This document shows, piece after piece, positions 24,723 through 34,646 of a stretch of DNA of 64,000 nucleotides (position 1 is the first letter of the stretch; every line of letters starts with the position of its first letter). Origin of the DNA: CAWBJO01 sp963789175 (lineage in GTDB: Bacteria > Pseudomonadota > Alphaproteobacteria > Rhizobiales > Aestuariivirgaceae). The position numbers and the translations under genes were made by a program. The notes below the pieces were generated by a model. It ran no database searches. It was not told the origin of the DNA and saw nothing but the letters and a program-made list of their open reading frames with translations. Where the stretch lies: NCBI GenBank assembly GCA_963789175.1, contig CAWBJO010000007.1, positions 496,001-560,000 on the forward strand, read 5' to 3'.

Positions 24723-25904
24723 GTGGCTCTAGAGCTCAAACCCTACGCCGTTCACCATGCCCGGAGCCGGGGCCGGCTGGTGATCGAACCGGACAGCCCG
24801 CCGCGCACCGCCTTCGAGCGCGACCGCGACCGCATCATCCATTCGGCCGCTTTCCGGCGGCTGAAACACAAGACCCAGGTGTTCGTGTTCCATGAAGGCG
24901 ACCACTACCGCACCCGCCTGACCCATTCAATCGAAGTGGCGCAGGTGGCGCGCTCGCTCGCCCGGGCACTCGGCCTCGACGAGGATCTCGCCGAGGCCCT
25001 GGCGCTCGCCCACGATCTCGGCCACACGCCGTTCGGCCACGCGGGGGAAGAAGAGCTGAACCGGCTCATGCTTCCCTATGGAGGCTTCGATCACAATGCG
25101 CAGACGCTCCGCATCGTCACCAAGCTCGAACGCCGCTATGCGGATTTCGACGGCCTCAACCTCTCGTGGGAAACGATCGAGGGCCTGGCGAAGCACAACG
25201 GGCCGCTCGAGACGCCGCAGGGGACGCGCATGCGCAAGACCGCCGCCGCCACGCTCGAGATCGCGCGGCGACACGGCGTCGAGGCAGCCGGGTTCGCCTC
25301 GGCAGAAGCCCAGGTCGCGGCGCTCTCCGACGACATCGCCTACAATGCCCACGACATCGACGACGGCCTCAGGGCGAAGCTGTTCGACATCATCGATCTC
25401 GGCGACATCCCGCTCGCCGGCGAGGCGCTGAGCAGCGTCCTCAAGCGCTATCCAAAACTCGAGCGGCCGCGCCTGGTTCACGAAACGGTTCGCCGGGTGA
25501 TCTCGGCCATGGTCAGCGACGTCACCGCCGAGTCGGAGAGACGCGCCGAACGACTGGCACCTTCCGACGCCGATGCGGTCCGCGCCCTGCACGAGCCGCT
25601 GGTGGCGTTCACTGATCAGATGAAAGAGCAGAACCGTGTGCTGCAGACCTTCCTCACGCGCAGCATGTACCGTCATGAAAAGGTCAATGCGATGATGGAC
25701 CGGGCCCGTCGCGTCGTGCGCGACCTGTTCGAGGCCTATATGGGAGACGCCTCGCTCCTGCCGCCGGACTGGGGCGACGAGGCGCTGCGCGACAACGAGA
25801 GCCGCTATGCGCGCCAGGTGTGCGACTTCATCGCCGGCATGACCGACCGCTACGCACTCGAGCAGCACAAGCGGCTGTTTGACCTCGATCCCCTTTTTCG
25901 CTAA
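24723..25904 (+). CDS. dgt: Deoxyguanosinetriphosphate triphosphohydrolase-like protein
   Basis: An HD-domain enzyme that splits dNTPs to the nucleoside and tripolyphosphate. Conserved blocks: ERDRDRIIHSAAFRRLKHKTQVF, RTRLTHSIEVAQVARSLAR (metal His), ALAHDLGHTPFGHAGEEEL (HD pair) and LSDDIAYNAHDIDDGL. The length of about 393 matches the short (type 2) family without the E. coli insertions. The GTG at 24723, behind GGCGGA, is preferred to the TTG at 24702. Followed by argS after 35 bases. Confidence 0.92.
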   Translation: MALELKPYAVHHARSRGRLVIEPDSPPRTAFERDRDRIIHSAAFRRLKHKTQVFVFHEGDHYRTRLTHSIEVAQVARSLARALGLDEDLAEALALAHDLGHTPFGHAGEEELNRLMLPYGGFDHNAQTLRIVTKLERRYADFDGLNLSWETIEGLAKHNGPLETPQGTRMRKTAAATLEIARRHGVEAAGFASAEAQVAALSDDIAYNAHDIDDGLRAKLFDIIDLGDIPLAGEALSSVLKRYPKLERPRLVHETVRRVISAMVSDVTAESERRAERLAPSDADAVRALHEPLVAFTDQMKEQNRVLQTFLTRSMYRHEKVNAMMDRARRVVRDLFEAYMGDASLLPPDWGDEALRDNESRYARQVCDFIAGMTDRYALEQHKRLFDLDPLFR

Positions 25905-25939
25905 GCGCTGGATTCAAGGCAGGGTTTTCCAGGTCATTC

Positions 25940-27685
25940 ATGGATTTGTTTTCCCACGTCCGCTCGGCTGTGCTCGAGGCGCTCGGCCAGATGGCCGGCG
26001 ACGGCGCCCTGCCGCAGGGAATGGATTTCGAACGCGTCATCGTGGAGCCGCCGCGTGATGCGGCCCACGGCGACGTCGCGACGAATGCCGCCATGGTTCT
26101 GGCCAAGCCGGCCGGACTGCAGCCGCGGGTCATCGCCACCGAGCTCGCCCGGCGTCTGGCCCTGCACGAGGACATCGCCGCGGCCGAACCTGCAGGACCG
26201 GGCTTCATCAATCTGCGGCTTGAGGAGTCGTTCTGGCCGAAGGTCCTGCGCTCCATCCTCGAGCTCGGCCAATCCTACGGCTCCTCGTCGAAGGGACAGG
26301 GAAAGCGGGTGAACGTGGAGTTCGTCTCCGCCAACCCGACCGGACCGCTGCATGTCGGCCACTGCAGGGGGGCGGTGTTCGGCGATGCGCTTGCCAACGT
26401 GCTCGAAGCCTCCGGCTACGGAGTGGTGCGCGAGTACTACACGAACGACGCCGGCGTGCAGGTGGACACGCTGGCCCGCTCCGCCTTCCTGCGCTACCGC
26501 GAGGCGCTCGGCGAGCCGATCGGCGAGATTCCGGCAGGTTTATATCCCGGCGACTACCTGAAACCCGTTGGGGAGGCGCTCGCCCGCGAGCACGGCCGCA
26601 ATCTCACGGGGCTCGCAGAGGACGAGTGGCTGCCCGTCGTTCGCGGCAAGGCGATCGCGATGATGATGGATCTGATCAAGGAAGACCTCGCGAGCCTCAA
26701 CATCCATCACGACGTTTTCTTCTCGGAACGGTCACTGCACGAATCAGGGGCCATCGGCCGGACCGTCGATCTCCTGCGGCAAAAGGGTTTCGTCTATGAG
26801 GGCCGGCTCCCGCCGCCCAAAGGCCAGCTGCCGCAGGATTGGGAGGACCGCGAGCAGACGTTGTTCCGGGCGACGGAATTCGGCGACGACATCGACCGTC
26901 CGCTCCTCAAGTCGGATGGCTCATTCACCTATTTCGCCGCCGACGTCGCCTATGCCAACGACAAGATCGGGCGCGGCTTCGATGAACTCGTATATGTGCT
27001 CGGCGCCGACCATGGCGGCTATGTGCGGCGGCTCAAGGCGGTGGCGAGGGCGCTGGCCGGCGACCGCGTCGAAGTCTTCGTTCCCATCTGCCAGCTCGTG
27101 AAGCTGTTCCGGGCGGGAGAGCCGGTGCGCATGTCAAAGCGGGCCGGGGAGTTCGTCACGCTTCGCGATCTCGTCGAGGAAGTGGGGCCGGATGTCATCC
27201 GGTTCATCATGCTCTACCGGAAGAACGACGCGCCGCTCGATTTCGACTTCGCCAAGGTCACGGAACAGTCGCGCGACAATCCGGTCTTCTATGTCCAGTA
27301 CGCGCATGCCCGGATCGCATCGGTGTTCCGGAATGCCGCGGAGGAGGGAATCAAACCGGGCGAGCGTGATCTCCAAGCGGCGAAGCTCGGACTCCTCACC
27401 GACGCCGCCGAGGCCCAGCTCATCAAGCGGCTCGCCCAGTACCCCAGAGTCGTCGAGTCCGCCGCCACGACCCACGAGCCGCACCGGATTGCCTTCTATC
27501 TCTATGATTTGGCTGGCGATTTTCACAGCCTATGGAACAAGGGCAAAGAGTCGCCGCAATTGCGGTTTATCCTTGCGGGCGATACAAAAGTTACAAATGC
27601 ACGGCTCGCATTGTTGCGTGCTATTCGCTATGTTCTGACCAACGGCCTTCATATCCTCGGCGTGAGGCCCGTCGAAGAGATGTAG
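25940..27685 (+). CDS. argS: Arginine-tRNA ligase
   Basis: A class I aminoacyl-tRNA synthetase charging tRNA-Arg. N-terminal Add-1 domain (residues 1-110, VEPPRDAAHGDVATNAAM), the HIGH-type motif in SANPTGPLHVGHCRGAVFGD, the KMSKS equivalent in VRMSKRAGEFVTLRDL, and the C-terminal DALR anticodon-binding domain (VQYAHARIASVFRN). The length of 581 is normal. Base composition dips near the 3' end (27520-27640). The SPOR gene starts 17 bases later, so the two may be cotranscribed. Confidence 0.97.
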   Translation: MDLFSHVRSAVLEALGQMAGDGALPQGMDFERVIVEPPRDAAHGDVATNAAMVLAKPAGLQPRVIATELARRLALHEDIAAAEPAGPGFINLRLEESFWPKVLRSILELGQSYGSSSKGQGKRVNVEFVSANPTGPLHVGHCRGAVFGDALANVLEASGYGVVREYYTNDAGVQVDTLARSAFLRYREALGEPIGEIPAGLYPGDYLKPVGEALAREHGRNLTGLAEDEWLPVVRGKAIAMMMDLIKEDLASLNIHHDVFFSERSLHESGAIGRTVDLLRQKGFVYEGRLPPPKGQLPQDWEDREQTLFRATEFGDDIDRPLLKSDGSFTYFAADVAYANDKIGRGFDELVYVLGADHGGYVRRLKAVARALAGDRVEVFVPICQLVKLFRAGEPVRMSKRAGEFVTLRDLVEEVGPDVIRFIMLYRKNDAPLDFDFAKVTEQSRDNPVFYVQYAHARIASVFRNAAEEGIKPGERDLQAAKLGLLTDAAEAQLIKRLAQYPRVVESAATTHEPHRIAFYLYDLAGDFHSLWNKGKESPQLRFILAGDTKVTNARLALLRAIRYVLTNGLHILGVRPVEEM

Positions 27686-27702
27686 AAGCGGAATCAGGGG
27701 AC

Positions 27703-30078
27703 ATGGATCAGAATAGTCCTAAGAATCATCCAGATGGCCTGAAAGCCAGCTGGCGAAACAAGCTGGGGATCACAGAAAAGTTGCCGAAGATAGCCGACGA
27801 ATTCCATCCTTCCTCCGGGGATGCCGCCACATCCCAGGAACCGCGCGAAGCTCCCCCCATCGCCGCATCGCAGCCGCGACCCGGCGCACCGATCAGCCGA
27901 CCGGCGCCGATGGCCCCGCGGGCTCCAGCCGCCACGCCGCCCATGGATTTCGGCGAGCGCATCCGCCAGCAGCGCGAGGCTGCCGAGCGCATGGCAGAGC
28001 AGCGCGTCGCCGAAGCAAAGGAGCGCGCCACGCAGGAGCGGAATGCCGCGACGCCGGGATTTCTTTCGACCGCTCCCCAGAACATGCAGAAGCCGCGGTT
28101 CACGTTTGCCGACGAAGAGCTGAAGCAGGCTCACCAGGATACGGTCGCCCATACCGCAGTGGCCGGACGGCAGTCGCGTCCCATCTTCACCGCCGAACGT
28201 CCGCAGCGGGCTCCCGAAGCAGCGCAGCGTCCGGCCGTCGCGGCCCCGCGGCCGTCCACGCCGCCGTCAGGTCCTTTCCAGCCGCGTCCTGGCGCAGCTC
28301 CCGTTGCCGGCCGCGCCCAGCCGGTCTTCAACCCCGCTTCACACCAGCATCCGCGCAGCAACGAACCTCAGCGGCCGCCTCCGCAAGCTGTCCCGCCGCG
28401 CGAGGGATATCGCCGCGACGCACAGCTGGCCGGCCACGTGCCCGAGAAGGGCTATAGCGATCCGCAGGGTTTCCGCGGGCCGGTGCGGCGACCGGAAACG
28501 CCGCGCGACCGCAACGATTATCGCGGCGCCCATGCCCGTGAACTCGCGTATGTCGAAGAGGAATCAGAGGAGCTGTTCGAGGACGATCGCGGCGGGCAGC
28601 AGCAGCGCCGGCGCGCCGGCGCGCAAGACTATGCACAGGCCTACCAGGAATATGACGGCCCCGAGACCGAGGAGCCGCGGCGCCGCACCGGTCCCTTCCT
28701 GCTTCTCGCGGCCCTGCTGGTGGTGGCGGCCGTCGCGGGCGGCCTCATCTATTTCTATCAGCGCTCGGTCGGGACCGAGGCCGGAACGGGTGCCGTTCCG
28801 GTAGTCTCCGAACCCGCGCTGTCGCCGAAAACTGTGCCGGAGGCGGGGCAGCTGACGGACGAGACGCTGGCGCCGGAGGACGGAGAGACCCGACAGGCGT
28901 CACCGGATCCGACGTTGCAGACGCCGGCCCAGAAGAAGCAGATCTACGATCGAATCCTCGGCGATACGACGCAGGACGAGACGAACCAGCTCGCACCGAG
29001 CGAAGAACAGCCGATCGTTCCCAACCCGACCGGCGATAGCGATCTCGATCCGATCCCACTACCAGAGCCTCCACAGCCCGGAGACACGCAGGGTCAGTCG
29101 GGGTCCCTCCAGGAGCCACAAGCTCCCCAGTCCGCGAGGACCGGGGTCTCCCAGCCGACCGCCGTGGCACCCGAGGAGACGAGCTCCGTCGCCTCGGTCG
29201 AATCCGTCACCGAAAGCGAAGCGAGCGAAACAAGCGAGCCGAGCACCACGCCTGCTCCCCCTCCGACCGCCGCCGGCCAGGGCATCACGCAGGTTTCCGA
29301 CAGCGCCGCGCTGAACGTGACGCCGGAGCCGGCGCCCGTCGCGGTACCGACAGAGCCCGAACTCGTGACCGGATCGACGACCACCGATCCGCCGGCGCCG
29401 CCGGCACCGCGGCAGGAAGTTGCGACCGCCGAAACGTCGACGATCACCGGATCGGGTCCGATCCCGCTCCTGCCCGGCACCACCAGCAATGCACCGCAGG
29501 CCGCCGGCTCCTCCATCGGCGATCCCGCTGCGCCGCCGCCCGCAACCTTCCTTCCCGACGTCGCGACGCCTGCACCCGTCGCATCGGCAACGCGGCGGAC
29601 CGGCACGCGGGCCGGCGACCGCTTCGTCTCCAGCGCCAACACGAATTTCAATCGCTCCAACCAAGGCCAGGAGCAGGTCGCCATCATCGAGCCCGACGTG
29701 CTGACGGGAACGATCGCGCCTGCCGAGCCGGCGGCGGTACCCGAAGCGCCCGCGGTTGCCACGACGCTCCCGGCTCCAGATCCCATCCAGCCCCAGCCGT
29801 CGGCTCCCATCGCGACCGGCACCCCATCGAGCTATGTTCTGCAGCTCGCCTCCTACAAGTCGGAGGCGGAGGCGCGGGCCGACTACGAGCGTCTTCGCCA
29901 GAGACACGGAACCATCATCGGCGGTCTGGCGCCCGAGGTCGTGAAAACCGACCTTGCCGGCGGCGGCACTTTCTATCGGCTCAGCCTCGGACCCGTCGAT
30001 TCCCGACAGACGGCGCGCACTTTGTGCAATTCGCTCCTCGCAGCCGGCGAGCGCGACTGTCTCGCCAAGGCCCGCTAG
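27703..30078 (+). CDS. SPOR-domain protein with long disordered regions
   Basis: A 791-residue single-pass inner-membrane protein. A Pro/Ala/Gln/Arg-rich cytosolic part covers residues 1-328, one membrane helix follows at about 330-352 (GPFLLLAALLVVAAVAGGLIYFY), then about 350 low-complexity Pro/Thr/Glu residues in the periplasm, and a C-terminal SPOR domain (about 709-785, SYVLQLASYKSEAEARADYERL) that should bind denuded septal peptidoglycan. This suggests a cell-division or envelope role, reinforced by nagZ next door. The ATG at 27703 has AGGGG upstream; the open frame reaches back into argS but is not real there. Confidence 0.9.
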   Translation: MDQNSPKNHPDGLKASWRNKLGITEKLPKIADEFHPSSGDAATSQEPREAPPIAASQPRPGAPISRPAPMAPRAPAATPPMDFGERIRQQREAAERMAEQRVAEAKERATQERNAATPGFLSTAPQNMQKPRFTFADEELKQAHQDTVAHTAVAGRQSRPIFTAERPQRAPEAAQRPAVAAPRPSTPPSGPFQPRPGAAPVAGRAQPVFNPASHQHPRSNEPQRPPPQAVPPREGYRRDAQLAGHVPEKGYSDPQGFRGPVRRPETPRDRNDYRGAHARELAYVEEESEELFEDDRGGQQQRRRAGAQDYAQAYQEYDGPETEEPRRRTGPFLLLAALLVVAAVAGGLIYFYQRSVGTEAGTGAVPVVSEPALSPKTVPEAGQLTDETLAPEDGETRQASPDPTLQTPAQKKQIYDRILGDTTQDETNQLAPSEEQPIVPNPTGDSDLDPIPLPEPPQPGDTQGQSGSLQEPQAPQSARTGVSQPTAVAPEETSSVASVESVTESEASETSEPSTTPAPPPTAAGQGITQVSDSAALNVTPEPAPVAVPTEPELVTGSTTTDPPAPPAPRQEVATAETSTITGSGPIPLLPGTTSNAPQAAGSSIGDPAAPPPATFLPDVATPAPVASATRRTGTRAGDRFVSSANTNFNRSNQGQEQVAIIEPDVLTGTIAPAEPAAVPEAPAVATTLPAPDPIQPQPSAPIATGTPSSYVLQLASYKSEAEARADYERLRQRHGTIIGGLAPEVVKTDLAGGGTFYRLSLGPVDSRQTARTLCNSLLAAGERDCLAKAR

Positions 30079-30123
30079 CCGGAAGCTTTCGTCCATGCCT
30101 AACCTCGCAAGCCCGTCCAGCTG

Positions 30124-31143
30124 ATGGCGATCGGCGCATTCATCTCCGGCTGCGCCGGCCTTACGCTCACCTCGGAGGAAGAGACCTTTTTCCGCGATGC
30201 CAAGCCCTGGGGGCTCATCCTCTTTCGCCGCAACGTCGAATCGCCGGAGCAGATCCGGTCGCTGACGGCAGCATTCCGGGACCTGGTCGGGCGGCGTAAC
30301 GCCCCGGTCTTCATCGACCAGGAGGGCGGACGGGTGCAGCGGATGGGGCCGCCATCGGCCTTCTGGCGCAAGTATCCGGCGGCACGGCGCTATGCCGATC
30401 TCTACGCGACGGATCCGGTGGGCGCGGTGCGCAAGGCGCGCCTGATCGCCCGTCTCATGGCCGACGATCTCTATCAGGTCGGCGTCACGGCGAACTGCGT
30501 GCCGGTTCTCGACGTGCCGCAGGCCGACAGCCACGAAGTGATCGGCGACCGGGCGTTTGGAACCACACCCGAAACGGTGAGCGTGCTGGCCCGCGCCGTG
30601 ATGGCGGGGATGCTCGGAGGCGGCGTCCTGCCGGTGATCAAGCATATCCCCGGCCACGGCCGGGCCAATGCCGACAGCCACCATGCGCTACCGGTGGTGA
30701 AGACGCCGCGGCAAATGCTGCAGGGGATCGACTTCGTGCCATTCGCGGCCCTTGCCGACGCGCCCATGGCGATGACCGCGCATGTGGTGTACGACGCCTT
30801 CGACCGCGAGGCTCCGGCGACGCAGTCGCGGAAAGTCGTCAACATCATCCGCAAGAGCATCGGCTTCGAGGGATTGCTGATCACCGACGACCTTTCGATG
30901 AACGCGCTTTCCGGCGGACTTGCCGACCGGGTCCGGGGATCGCAGCAGGCCGGATGCGACATGATGCTTCACTGCAACGGGACTCTCTCGGAAATGGCGA
31001 CGGTTGCCGCGGCGGCAGGCGAGCTCAAGGGCCGGGCTCTGACGCGGGCCCGGACCGCCTTGAAACAACAGCGGAAACCCCTACGTTTCGATCGCCGGGC
31101 AGCGTTGAAGCATCTCGAGGAAATGCTGCTCGTCGGGGCGTAG
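30124..31143 (+). CDS. nagZ: Beta-N-acetylhexosaminidase (GH3), cytosolic muropeptide recycling
   Basis: Removes GlcNAc from anhydro-muropeptides during cell-wall recycling, feeding AmpR/AmpG-type signalling in some species. GH3 features: FIDQEGGRVQRMGPP, the NagZ motif KHIPGHGRANADSHHALP with the His-Asp general acid pair, and the nucleophile Asp in LLITDDLSMNAL. There is no signal peptide, as expected. The length of 339 is standard. It lies between the SPOR gene and scpA, a usual Hyphomicrobiales order. Confidence 0.95.
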   Translation: MAIGAFISGCAGLTLTSEEETFFRDAKPWGLILFRRNVESPEQIRSLTAAFRDLVGRRNAPVFIDQEGGRVQRMGPPSAFWRKYPAARRYADLYATDPVGAVRKARLIARLMADDLYQVGVTANCVPVLDVPQADSHEVIGDRAFGTTPETVSVLARAVMAGMLGGGVLPVIKHIPGHGRANADSHHALPVVKTPRQMLQGIDFVPFAALADAPMAMTAHVVYDAFDREAPATQSRKVVNIIRKSIGFEGLLITDDLSMNALSGGLADRVRGSQQAGCDMMLHCNGTLSEMATVAAAAGELKGRALTRARTALKQQRKPLRFDRRAALKHLEEMLLVGA

Positions 31144-31246
31144 AGTTGCGGATAAACTCTGGGCCGGGCGCGAATCAGGGCTGGGAGCGCCATGGCCATC
31201 GGACGATGGTTGGCGGCCGGATCCGGCCAGTAAGCAAGCGGTTAGG

Positions 31247-32074
31247 ATGATCGAGGGTACGAACACAGCTCCGAACGGGGCAGAGGAATCTTGGCCGGAT
31301 GGAGAAGGTCCGGTCCGGCGCGAGGAGGAGGGCGGCTCCTTCCTCGTCGACCTCGGTGCGTTCGGAGGGCCCCTCGACCTGCTGCTCGAACTCGCCCGCC
31401 ATCACAAGATCGATCTCTCCCGAATTTCGATCCTGGCGCTCGCCGAGCAATATCTCGCCTTCATCAGCGACGTCCGGAAGCTGAGGCTCGAAGTCGCGGC
31501 GGACTACCTGGTGATGGCGGCGTGGCTCGCCTACCTGAAATCCCGGCTCTTGCTGCCGCAGGTGGAAACCGGCGACGAACCGCCGGCGGAGGATCTTGCC
31601 GCGCGGCTGGCCTTCCGGCTGCAACGCCTGCAGGCCATGCGGGACGCAGCCGCAAAGCTGATGGCCCGCAACCGCCTCGGCCGGGACGTGTTCGAGCGCG
31701 GCGCACCGGAGCCCATCGTTCTCGATACCCAGCGCCAGTACGTCGACAACCTCTTCGACCTGCTCAAGGCCTATGCCGATCGCCGACAAAAGTCGGTCAC
31801 GCATCGCAGCTACCACGTCCGGAAGCTGCCGGTCTGGTCGATCACCGAAGCGCGCGAAGTCCTGACGCGCCTCATCGGCCGGATTGACGACTGGGGGCGG
31901 TTCGACAGCCTCCTCAGCGAGTATCTGGTCGAACCCAAACGCCGCCGGTCGGTCACCGCATCGAGCTTTTCAGCGAGTCTAGAACTCGTAAGGGAAGGGA
32001 AACTTGAACTACGACAGGAACAGGCCTTCCGGCCAATTTACATGCGGCGCCGAGCATCCGCCGACCTCCGCTAA
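31247..32074 (+). CDS. scpA: Segregation and condensation protein A
   Basis: The kleisin of the SMC-ScpAB condensin, which compacts and separates sister chromosomes. Landmarks are FGGPLDLLLELARHHKIDLSRISI, VAADYLVMAAWLAYLKSRLLLP and a C-terminal winged helix (LLSEYLVEPKRRRSVTASSFSASLELVREGKLELRQEQAF). The ATG at 31247 gives 275 residues with an acidic N-terminal tail. scpB follows after 22 bases. Confidence 0.95.
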   Translation: MIEGTNTAPNGAEESWPDGEGPVRREEEGGSFLVDLGAFGGPLDLLLELARHHKIDLSRISILALAEQYLAFISDVRKLRLEVAADYLVMAAWLAYLKSRLLLPQVETGDEPPAEDLAARLAFRLQRLQAMRDAAAKLMARNRLGRDVFERGAPEPIVLDTQRQYVDNLFDLLKAYADRRQKSVTHRSYHVRKLPVWSITEAREVLTRLIGRIDDWGRFDSLLSEYLVEPKRRRSVTASSFSASLELVREGKLELRQEQAFRPIYMRRRASADLR

Positions 32075-32096
32075 TCTCGCAAGGAGAACCGAGCCC

Positions 32097-32876
32097 ATGG
32101 CCAATACCGGAGCCGCGGCCGAGATCATGCTGCGCGAGGAGCCGCTGCCGCGTGCCGACAACGTCGCGCTGCATCCGCGCGTCGATCGCGGCCAGCTCCT
32201 GAGGATCGTCGAGGCGCTGCTGTTCGCGGCCGCCGGGCCGCTTCCGCCAGAGGCGTTCCAGCGGGCCCTGCCGGAGGGCACCGACGTCGGAGCGCTGCTC
32301 GACGAGCTGCAGCGGGTCTATGCCAATCGCGGCGTCAACCTCGTGAAGGTGGCGGGAAAATGGGCGCTTCGCACCGCCGAAGACCTGAGCTTCCTGCTGC
32401 GCCGGGAAACCAGCGAACAGAAGCGCCTTTCGAAGGCGGCGCTCGAAACGCTGGCCATCGTTGCCTATCACCAGCCGGTGACGCGGGCCGAGATCGAGGA
32501 CATCAGGGGCGTGGCCATCAGCAAGGGCACGCTCGACATTCTCATGGAGATCGGCTGGGTAAGGATGCGAGGCCGCAAGCGCACGCCGGGCCGGCCGGTG
32601 ACCTACGGCACGACGGAGGCGTTCCTGCATCACTTCGGGCTCAACGATCTCGTCGACCTTCCAGGCGCGCTCGAGCTCAAGGGAGCCGGGCTCCTCGAAA
32701 CCAACCTGCCGCCCGACTTCGACGTGCCGCAACCGCGCCTGAGCGACGAGTTGACTGAAGAGGAAGAACCGCTCGATTCCTATGAAGAGGAGCTGACGGC
32801 GCTCGACGGTGACCTGCCGGAGCCCGAAGACGAACTTCCCGAAGCGGTGGGCCACGACGTCGCACGCGGCAGCTGA
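32097..32876 (+). CDS. scpB: Segregation and condensation protein B
   Basis: A winged-helix partner of ScpA in condensin. Two winged-helix domains are visible, the second with KAALETLAIVAYHQPVTRAEIEDIRG and GRKRTPGRPVTYGTTEAFLHHFGL. The C-terminal 60 residues are acidic and probably disordered. I chose the ATG at 32097 (AAGGAG ten bases upstream), giving 259 residues; the frame opens 31 codons earlier, overlapping the scpA end. Followed by a 187-base gap and then tatA. Confidence 0.94.
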   Translation: MANTGAAAEIMLREEPLPRADNVALHPRVDRGQLLRIVEALLFAAAGPLPPEAFQRALPEGTDVGALLDELQRVYANRGVNLVKVAGKWALRTAEDLSFLLRRETSEQKRLSKAALETLAIVAYHQPVTRAEIEDIRGVAISKGTLDILMEIGWVRMRGRKRTPGRPVTYGTTEAFLHHFGLNDLVDLPGALELKGAGLLETNLPPDFDVPQPRLSDELTEEEEPLDSYEEELTALDGDLPEPEDELPEAVGHDVARGS

Positions 32877-32957
32877 CGTTAACAATTGGAAACTCGTGTG
32901 CAGCGCAATCGATTTAGGCAATTGAATCAGGCGTCCGCCACACCCACTTGAACTAGA

Positions 32958-32998
32958 GCAGACAGGCCCCTTCGGTTGCGGGCAGGGGGGCTTTCTGC
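32958..32998 (+). terminator. Possible stem-loop between scpB and tatA
   Basis: GCAG (32958-32961) with CTGC (32995-32998) encloses a GCCCC/GGGGC stem, followed by a short T run. It could be a weak intrinsic terminator for the dgt-scpB run, or part of the tatA leader. The stem is interrupted, so confidence is low. Confidence 0.3.
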
Positions 32999-33063
32999 AA
33001 TAGTGCGCCCGACCTCGGGCCGCGCCTCGCGCGGGCTTCGCGCAATCTCTAAGGGAGTAGGTG

Positions 33064-33291
33064 ATGGGTTCCTTTTCAATCTGGCACTGGGCGATCGTCA
33101 TCCTGATCGTGGTGCTGCTGTTCGGACGCGGAAAGATCTCCGATCTCATGGGCGACGTGGCGAAGGGCATCAAGAGCTTCAAGAAAGGCCTCGCCGAAGA
33201 GGAAACTGCCGCCGGCGACGATACGAAGGTGCTGACGAGCGACATGCCGGCCAAGGCCAAGGACACGGCGAACGACAAGGTGAGCGGCTGA
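33064..33291 (+). CDS. tatA: Twin-arginine translocase subunit TatA
   Basis: Pore-forming Tat subunit that exports folded proteins. Seventy-five residues: one N-terminal membrane helix (SIWHWAIVILIVVLLFG), the FGRGK hinge, and an amphipathic helix (SDLMGDVAKGIKSFKKGL) then an acidic/basic tail. The ATG at 33064 directly follows an in-frame GTG at 33061; AAGGGAG lies upstream of both. First gene of tatABC. Confidence 0.96.
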   Translation: MGSFSIWHWAIVILIVVLLFGRGKISDLMGDVAKGIKSFKKGLAEEETAAGDDTKVLTSDMPAKAKDTANDKVSG

Positions 33292-33343
33292 CTCCGCTCT
33301 TGCCCGGCGACGATGACGTGACCGGGCGCTCTGGAATCTAGCG

Positions 33344-33769
33344 ATGTTCGATTTCGGACTTGGTATGAGCGAGATCATGGTCATCGCCATCGTGGCGCTG
33401 ATCGTGGTCGGTCCGAAGGATTTGCCACGCCTGCTCAAGACGATCGGCCGCTACGTGACGCAACTCAGGTCCATGGCCGGCGAGTTCCATCGCCATCTCG
33501 ACACGGCGGTGCGCGAAGCAGGGCTCGAAGACGTGAAGAAGGAGGTCCGCAACATGACCAACTTCACCGTCACCAACGACATCGGGAAGCAGATGTCGCA
33601 GGAGTTCAAGAAGCAGGGCGACGAGATGAAGAAGCTGCTCGAGGCGAAGCCGGCGGCCGCCTCGCCGGCTCCGACGCCGCCCGAGCCGGTACCGGCCGTC
33701 GAACCCTCCGCGGCGCCTTCGGCCGACGCTACCGCCGAGAAGCCCAAGGCGGAATTGCAGGCGTCATGA
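33344..33769 (+). CDS. tatB: Sec-independent translocase subunit TatB
   Basis: Works with TatC in the receptor complex for twin-arginine signal peptides. N-terminal helix FGLGMSEIMVIAIVALIVVGPKDLPRLLKTIG is the typical TatB pattern (Glu in helix, GPKDLP hinge). A long amphipathic helix and a Pro/Ala/Glu-rich tail follow, 141 residues in all. Its stop overlaps the tatC start by 4 bases (ATGA). Confidence 0.96.
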   Translation: MFDFGLGMSEIMVIAIVALIVVGPKDLPRLLKTIGRYVTQLRSMAGEFHRHLDTAVREAGLEDVKKEVRNMTNFTVTNDIGKQMSQEFKKQGDEMKKLLEAKPAAASPAPTPPEPVPAVEPSAAPSADATAEKPKAELQAS

Positions 33770-34566
33770 CCCAGGATGACATCGACAGCTCGCAGGCGCC
33801 ACTCCTCGACCACCTGATCGAACTCCGCCAGCGGCTCATCTACTGCGTCATCGGGTTCTTCTTCGCCTTCATCCTTTCGTTCTATTTCGCCCAGACGATC
33901 TTCAACATGCTGCTGTGGCCCTATCGCTGGGCGCAGGGCGACGACAGCCATCTGAGGCTCATCTACACCGCGCCGCAGGAGTATTTCTTTACGCAGCTCA
34001 AGATCGGCATGTTCGGCGCGCTGTGCATCACCTTTCCGCTGATCGCGCTGCAGATCTACAAGTTCGTGGCGCCCGGCCTGTATCGCAACGAGCGGCAGGC
34101 GTTCCGCCCGTATCTCGTCTTCACGCCCATCCTCTTCGCGCTCGGCGGGGCGCTCGTGTTCTTCCTGGTCATGCCGCTGGCGCTCAGGTTCTTCGCAAGC
34201 TTCCAGCAGACCGGCGAGAACGGGCAGGCGATCATCGAGCTGCTGCCGCGGGTGAGCGAATATCTCAGCCTGATCATGACGCTCATTCTGGCGTTCGGCA
34301 TCTGCTTCCAGCTGCCGATCATTCTGACGCTGCTCGGCCAGGTCGGCATCCTGACATCCGATCAGCTGAAGTCGGGGCGCAAATTCGCCATCGTCGGCGT
34401 CTTCGTCCTGGCGGCGATCTTCACGCCGCCCGATCCGTTCTCCCAGATCGGCCTCGCCGTGCCGCTGCTCGTCCTCTACGAACTCTCGGTGTGGTCGGTG
34501 AAGATCATCGAGAAACGCCGTCTCGCCGCCGACCAGGCGAGCCAGCAGCTCGACCAGAACGCCTGA
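33766..34566 (+). CDS. tatC: Sec-independent translocase subunit TatC
   Basis: Six-helix membrane core of the Tat translocase and main signal-peptide receptor. Landmarks: PLLDHLIELRQRLIYCV, QEYFFTQLKIGMFGALCITFPLI, VAPGLYRNERQAFRPYLVFTP and FTPPDPFSQIGLAVPLLVLYELSVW. The conserved Glu of the LRQRL region and the FxxP segment are intact. The ATG overlaps tatB. serS starts 80 bases later. Confidence 0.97.
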   Translation: MTQDDIDSSQAPLLDHLIELRQRLIYCVIGFFFAFILSFYFAQTIFNMLLWPYRWAQGDDSHLRLIYTAPQEYFFTQLKIGMFGALCITFPLIALQIYKFVAPGLYRNERQAFRPYLVFTPILFALGGALVFFLVMPLALRFFASFQQTGENGQAIIELLPRVSEYLSLIMTLILAFGICFQLPIILTLLGQVGILTSDQLKSGRKFAIVGVFVLAAIFTPPDPFSQIGLAVPLLVLYELSVWSVKIIEKRRLAADQASQQLDQNA

Positions 34567-34646
34567 GCTTCCGAAGCCCGGCCTTTACGCAACAGCCGGC
34601 CTGCGCCTATACACGCCCTGGAGAGGCAGAAGGGCGCACGACAGGC